This document shows positions 59,449-64,000 of a DNA stretch of 64,000 nucleotides, piece after piece; within the stretch, counting starts at the first letter, position 1, and each line of letters opens with the position of its first letter. Source of the DNA: Ptychodera flava (Eukaryota; Hemichordata; Enteropneusta; Ptychoderidae); NCBI RefSeq assembly GCF_041260155.1, contig NC_091931.1, positions 48,803,433 through 48,867,432 of the forward strand, given 5' to 3'. The notes beneath the pieces were generated by a model, which saw only the letters and a list, made by a program, of their open reading frames with translations, ran no database searches and was not told the origin of the DNA. The position numbers were made by a program, and so were the translations under genes.

Positions 59449-60058
59449 CAACACCCAAGACGTGCGCCTCTGTATTTAGATCACAATTTGGACAGCAAAA
59501 CTCTTTCTTCAGTTTCAGTCAACATTGGTAAAACAACGAAATAGATTGCATCTCGCGATGTTACTTCAGTCTACCACAATGTGAATCTATACGCAAGGAA
59601 AATACTTCAAGGTGGAACCGAGAACGCGCAGAAGAAGTTGACGATTTCGTTAAATGTGAATTCCTTGGTCAAACTTTTCTATCCAGCGTTCAAAGTCAAC
59701 GTTGAAGTTCTGCATACATCTGCATAATAGTCACAAATTTTGCCATGACCTTTACACGCTGCATAATTAACACCTAATTGATTAACACCTTGGGTAGCAG
59801 TTCACTGTGTATATTGTGCACTGATCTCATTCGATCGTTTTCCGTTACAAACATGACATCAAAGTAAACTACATATTGCAAACAAGATCGCTGCTCAGTC
59901 ACCTCTGCATTTGTATTGACTTTTAATTTATTTTCCAAATTTTATTCTTTTCGTGAAATACACAGAGAGAAAGAGGAAGACCAAACACCAGTTGTGGTCA
60001 GGAAATATTTTCAGAGCGCCCTTTCTATTCCCAAGTATTGTTTTGAATGGCCGTTACG
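59449..60058 (+). promoter_or_regulatory. Segment C: inverted orphan upstream and leader-exon copy
   Basis: Its complement matches segments A and B: GTGCACAATATACACAGTGA, CAAGGTGTTAATCAATTAGG, TGCAGATGTATGCAGAACTT, GAGGTGACTGAGCAGCGATC. On the plus strand it leads into GAGAGAAAGAGGAAGACCAA and on to donor GTAAACC (boundary 60058), comparable to the gene 3 leader. No family coding exon was found downstream; the frame 59953-60363 crosses this donor and is not supported. Confidence 0.4.
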
Positions 60059-60856
60059 GTAAACCTGTTTTGTCAGAAGGGGCTGCAATTAGAAAGCAGT
60101 GCATCTCTCCCAGACACACCCCATTTAACTGCTTTGAAACTGTCACTTTTCGTCCCATCTCAATCACTTTCCCTTCAAAATTTGCTAAAATTCGTATCTA
60201 TGATTCCACGGGAACGACACGTCTTCAAACTATCTATCAATATGTGGGCATCTCTGTCCCTCAATCTGCGAATTTTTACCCAGAGCTGAACATGCGTGAA
60301 GGAAGGATATCGCAGAAAGAAAATTCGTACTTGCTTTTGGATAAAATTTCACGTTGCCTGTAGTATTCGTTGGCGTGATAATTTCATTAGTGGTAGTAGC
60401 AGAATGGAATTAGAAGCATTATAGAGTTTTTGTGATGGCTATTCTGCTCATCGTCATTTTTGAACCGAAATTGATGTCTGCCTGTTCGTTACTGCCATTT
60501 GTGCTCATTTGAGTTGTATAAGAAAGATATGCTAGATGACGAGCACGGCACCATTGTGATGCTGCTACATGTCACGCTGCGCAGTGACAATTCACAAGTT
60601 GTGTACCTGGGTGCAATGTTGTCCCGTAAAATGACCAACATGCATATTTGTTTATTGCCAGCCAATCAGTGCGTAGTGTAGATGGGTGATGATCAATTTT
60701 GTAGGATTTCCGTTCAAAACAGAAATTTTATCCCAAGAATTTACGCCCCAACTATGACTCGGACGCGTCCATGCAGCATAATACCAGCTTGACTTCGTGT
60801 ATCATATAGATCGATTGTTCATCCTGTGAAGTGTTGGGCGGGTTCAAGTTCAAACT
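60059..60856. other. Noncoding interval, nothing recognised
   Basis: Chance frames only. Confidence 0.4.
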
Positions 60857-61062
60857 AACACGATTGGAACTAATTTGGGATAAGTGGATAGTGAAGTAAT
60901 GTCGATTTAATCTACAAATCAGCTGCTTTTCTTTTAACGTTACAAACTTGTTTTTATGAGCAATTTGCAATATTGCAACATTCAGCTATATGGCACCGAA
61001 CACTTTTGAGAAATTTGAAAAATGTGAAAATCCAATTATCCCAAATTAGTTCCAATCGTGTT
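60857..61062. mobile_element. 206-bp TIR element (AACACGAT family), copy 2
   Basis: Ends AACACGATTGGAACTAATTT and its complement finishing AGTTCCAATCGTGTT. Flanked by AAACT (60852-60856 and 61063-61067), a 5-bp target duplication. Better preserved than the copy at 671-883. Confidence 0.75.
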
Positions 61063-61067
61063 AAACT

Positions 61068-61483
61068 GTAAGTCCATGACAAAACGGCCGTTTTTTGTGC
61101 AGAGTTCATGCTTCGATGCTACAATCTGATTTACAAATTTTCCAACAGTGAACCGAGAGCATGCTACAGCATCACAAAAATATACCGTGACACCGCAGAT
61201 ACGACTATTTTCATTTAGGAAACCGTGAACGCTGTGTATTCTATTAAAGTATCTAAAGTCAAGATATATAACAACTTTGCCTTCAGTTGATAAAATAATT
61301 GAATCCTGATTTTTGTCTCCAAATTCCTCCTCACAGGAGCCAGTGTATGATGCATTGTGGGACTTGCACCATTTTGCAAGAACGATCGATTTTGAATGGT
61401 TTATTTTCTGTATGGGTGGCCTTTTAAGTGAAACAACCCCTGGCAACGTGCAGCAGCCCGGATGATTGTATCTGATTGGTAGA
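61068..61483 (-). pseudogene. Unassigned open fragment between two TIR elements
   Basis: The minus strand is open for about 140 codons across the whole space between two insertions: YNHPGCCTLPGVVSLKRPP, WCKSHNASYTGSCEEEFGDK, EGKVVIYLDFRYFNRIHSVH, GVTVYFCDAVACSRFTVGKF and so on. It has six or more Cys and strand-like alternation, as in a secreted domain, but I do not recognise it. There is no ATG near its start, so if real it is an exon or gene fragment whose ends were replaced by the TIR elements. Confidence 0.3.
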
Positions 61484-62262
61484 TTACAATTATTTACAGC
61501 AACGTAAGGAGCCCGAAACTAGGGTTATTCTGCACTTGATTGACTCTTTGGAAATAATTTATGAAGAACAATGAATTTGAGTCTACCAAGTAGCTATAAG
61601 AGCTTCCGAGACACTGCACATTACAGGCATCAGCCCAAACATCCACTTCTCACTGGGTAAAATGCTTGATATACTACAATATACATCCATACACTGATTC
61701 TGTACGTTTGTCAAAGACACCTATGTATTCAACTGGCAACTAAAATGCATCAAGTACGGTGTACACTTGCTCCACAAAGATCTGCGTCACTTATTTTCTT
61801 TTTCTGCATAGATATACGTGACGTCCATCAACATATTGATATGTTCCACTGTATACAAAGACATACTGTGCACAGTCCGTTACCACTAACTGTTGTTGTC
61901 CGATTTCGTCCACGAATGACTGAACGTGTATCAAGCATTTTGTCCAGTGTCTGGTCTGCTGACGTCACAGTAACACGTGATGCTTCTTGTGATATTCGAC
62001 AACTGTCTATCTGTTCATTTATTTTGTATGTGCATGAAGATAGATAACCTATCATATGCTCAAAACTGTGTCTTTCTCTATAAAAATGCAGAATTAGACG
62101 CACATGCTCTAAAATAGGTTTTAAACCATCTGAAATGCACAATCTTATAGCTAATTGGTAGACTCAAATTCATTGTTCTTCACAAATTATTTCCAAAGAG
62201 TCAATCAAGTGCAGAATAACCCTAGTTTCGGGCTCCTTACGTTGCTGTAAATAATTGTAAAT
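61484..62262. mobile_element. 779-bp element with ~125-bp near-identical terminal repeats
   Basis: Left TTACAATTATTTACAGCAAC and right GTTGCTGTAAATAATTGTAA. The repeats continue with few differences over TAAGGAGCCCGAAACTAGGG, TTATTCTGCACTTGATTGAC and AACAATGAATTTGAGTCTAC. High arm identity suggests a recent insertion. The middle is open on the minus strand at 61828-62142 but not recognisable; no clear target duplication. Confidence 0.8.
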
Positions 62263-62696
62263 GCACATCTAAAAAAACCATATCTTTTCCAGTCTCTCTG
62301 TAACGTCGAGTGAAATTTCTATGCTAATCGTCAGTTTAACTTAAAACAGTCGCAACTTATTGCAAAACATTTTAATTCAACTGATGACTGAAAATTATTG
62401 CACACTTCAAAAGGATATTAGTTGACACACAACGATTCAAATAGTATCCACACAAAAACAAAAATACAAAGTATTGCAATAAGTTGTCCAGAATATGTTC
62501 TTACCTTTGTTAGACCCGGCTACAAAATTAAATTTAATTAAACTCTTAAAGAAAAGGTTCTACATTCAAACAATCGAGCTACATTTTACAAACATATCGA
62601 CAAACGACGGCATCCCATGGAAATCGTTTGGCCATGATATCACAAAATGTGCCGTTTATGGAACAACGATGCTACAGTAACTGTCAAATGCCGTTG
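62263..62696 (-). other. Probable 3'UTR of the receptor-like gene
   Basis: Follows the stop of the exon at 62697 on the minus strand. No coding sequence or certain poly(A) signal seen. Confidence 0.35.
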
Positions 62697-63367
62697 TCAT
62701 AGAGTTGTATCAAGCTTTCTAGGTTCTTGCTGTGGTTCGTTGTATTGTACCGAGTACTGGTCGAAAGATGACTTCCTCGGGTACGGATGAAGATCAACCT
62801 GCTGGACATTTTGGAAGCTATCACTGTACGTGAAAGTCGGGATCGGAGAGAGTAGTGAATCTTCTGGAAGACACTGGTTTTCCGGCTTGTTGTTCCCGGT
62901 CCGATCCGGGGTGATCGAGATCGGGACCTGCAGCGTCGTCTGCTGCTGGGGATATTGCGGATAAAGGCGTGAATTGGAGTCTCTCCGTGTCGGACTTGAC
63001 GATCTCCGGCCATCGTTCGATGTCCTAGCATGCTGGCCATACTTGGAAGAAATTGTATCCAGTTCGTGGTACTCGCCCGGGTCCGTATACTGGCTTCGTA
63101 TACTACCATGGCGATGCAGGTGTGCGGCGTTCAGATCCCCAGGAAGGCTTAAGCGATGGACGGTGTCGGATCCCCGACCTGTGCTCATGGCGGCAACGCT
63201 TCGCCTTCGGTATTCGATCATCGACGCCCTTCTCTTGTTTTGTTGCAGCGAGTGTCGACAGGACACGATGACAACAACGGCTATTACTATCACCGTCAAG
63301 CCGGCGAAGGCGCCGAACAGTGCACCAGCGTAAGCATCCATGAGAGGTTTGCGTGGCTTTTCTTCGG
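62697..63367 (-). CDS. Terminal exon of a receptor-like membrane protein (partial)
   Basis: On the minus strand, acceptor GTTTTACTTTGCAG opens the exon at 63367 in phase 1, the usual phase between extracellular modules. It encodes about 222 residues to a stop at 62697-62699. A short acidic/basic juxtamembrane part (EEKPRKPLMDA) leads into one membrane helix (GALFGAFAGLTVIVIAVVVI), then Cys and a basic stop-transfer stretch (CRHSLQQNKRR). The cytoplasmic tail of about 180 residues is Ser/Arg/Tyr-rich and looks disordered, with tyrosine sites such as QYTDPGEYHEL and serines in RRSSSPTRRDS. This is the layout of a type I cell-surface receptor or adhesion protein; the ectodomain exons lie beyond 64000. 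The family cannot be named from the tail. Confidence 0.7.
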
Positions 63368-64000
63368 CTGCAAAGTAAAACCGATAAATGGTCAATTGTT
63401 AAACGTCTAATGCTTACATTGGAAATATGATATATTGGATACAGAATTTCCGAATTTTAAAGGCTATGATATTTGTAGGTGCTTCACGAAAAATTCTGAA
63501 AAAGACAATCCGCCAAATTTACGCCAATGTAGATCGGAAGGTATCCGTCTAAAATTATGGTCCTCTGACGAAATCGAAGTAGTTGCTATCAAAGCAACGG
63601 AACGTTACCTCTCAGCCTTGCTATAGCCATAAGGGACAGTTAACATGTCGGTCCTCAGGGATGGGGTTGAGTTAGAAGTTCCTTTGCCTCAGTACAAGTT
63701 TCTTGTTGCTAATATTTTATAATTAGTAAATTTGACTATGATATGTATTGCCAATACAGATTTATACTACCAATCCTGCAGTGTTTTGGTCTTAATAGCG
63801 TTGGTTATGCAAAGCTTTATTTTCTCCTTCATTGTGTCATGTAGGCCTAATTGTCCTTTGACAATCTTACACGAAGTTTTATCACTGTGTTGCGTCCATA
63901 ATCTGATGTGTTTGATTGTCCAATGCGTCAAAGCAAGCAAGTGTAAGTTGCTAATCTGTGGACGCTGTCACCAGATTATCACCGGATTAACTTTGACAAA
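63368..64000 (-). other. Intron upstream of the receptor-like terminal exon
   Basis: Noncoding on the minus strand up to the window edge. The plus-strand frame at 63435-63626 is not supported. Confidence 0.5.

Noticed and set aside
60047-60363. Open frames after segment C as a fourth peptide gene
   Set aside because: TFRPISITFPSKF faintly recalls the FR-x-TPV block, but there is no signal-peptide exon, no Cys tail and no matching splice sites.
62684-63333. Frames overlapping the receptor-like exon on other frames and on the plus strand
   Set aside because: They are shadows of the minus-strand exon, which alone has a membrane helix, a splice acceptor and a coherent tail.

Overview
The window looks like nuclear DNA of an invertebrate deuterostome (hemichordate, lancelet or echinoderm-like; I cannot fix the species). 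It is AT-rich, has spliced genes with GT-AG introns and weak TATA boxes, and is packed with mobile DNA. The retroelements are a Gmr1-like Ty3/gypsy element (a group described from deuterostomes), a Tx1/L1-type LINE, a CR1/Jockey-type LINE, Penelope-like pieces and a tRNA-derived SINE. Many non-autonomous DNA elements with inverted repeats are also present.

The clearest host genes are three paralogous small secreted, cysteine-rich peptides: gene 1 (+, 1686-2659), gene 2 (-, 26984-28098) and gene 3 (-, 38436-38828). All three have a signal peptide on its own coding exon, a phase-1 intron, a second coding exon starting G/C-[ND]-F-R-[DN]-T-P-V and ending in a variable Cys-rich tail, a 5'UTR intron just before the ATG and another intron just after the stop codon. 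I do not recognise the family. Upstream and leader-exon sequences of these genes have extra copies without coding exons (13.5-15.4 kb; 45.2-45.8 kb; 59.5-60.1 kb), which suggests a locus growing by duplication. At the right edge a minus-strand exon (62697-63367) encodes the membrane segment and cytoplasmic tail of a type I receptor-like protein whose ectodomain lies outside the window.

Layout: 0-3.1 kb gene 1, with a minisatellite and a MITE in its first intron; 6.2 kb SINE; 7.2-12.4 kb a 5.1-kb head-to-head foldback array of about 397-bp units; 13.5-15.4 kb orphan promoter copy broken by hairpin elements; 15.9-16.6 kb two facing Penelope fragments; 18.7-24.9 kb young Gmr1-like LTR element; 25-33 kb small TIR elements around gene 2; 34.2-35.7 kb A+C-skewed tract with a Penelope RT relic; 36.4-41.2 kb gene 3; 41.3-45.9 kb repeated upstream segments, one split by a 3-kb element.

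From 48.1 to 58.1 kb is a nest that can be dated layer by layer: a 5'-truncated Tx1-like LINE with a 14-bp target duplication; inside it a long-armed foldback DNA element with a 7-bp duplication; a 1.46-kb tandem duplication across the edge of that element; then two insertions into only one duplicate (a 2.6-kb TIR element and a 1.6-kb array of nine 156-bp units, each carrying a YY1-like AANATGGCGGC core). From 58.3 to 62.3 kb there are a CR1-like LINE piece and two TIR elements flanking an unexplained open fragment.
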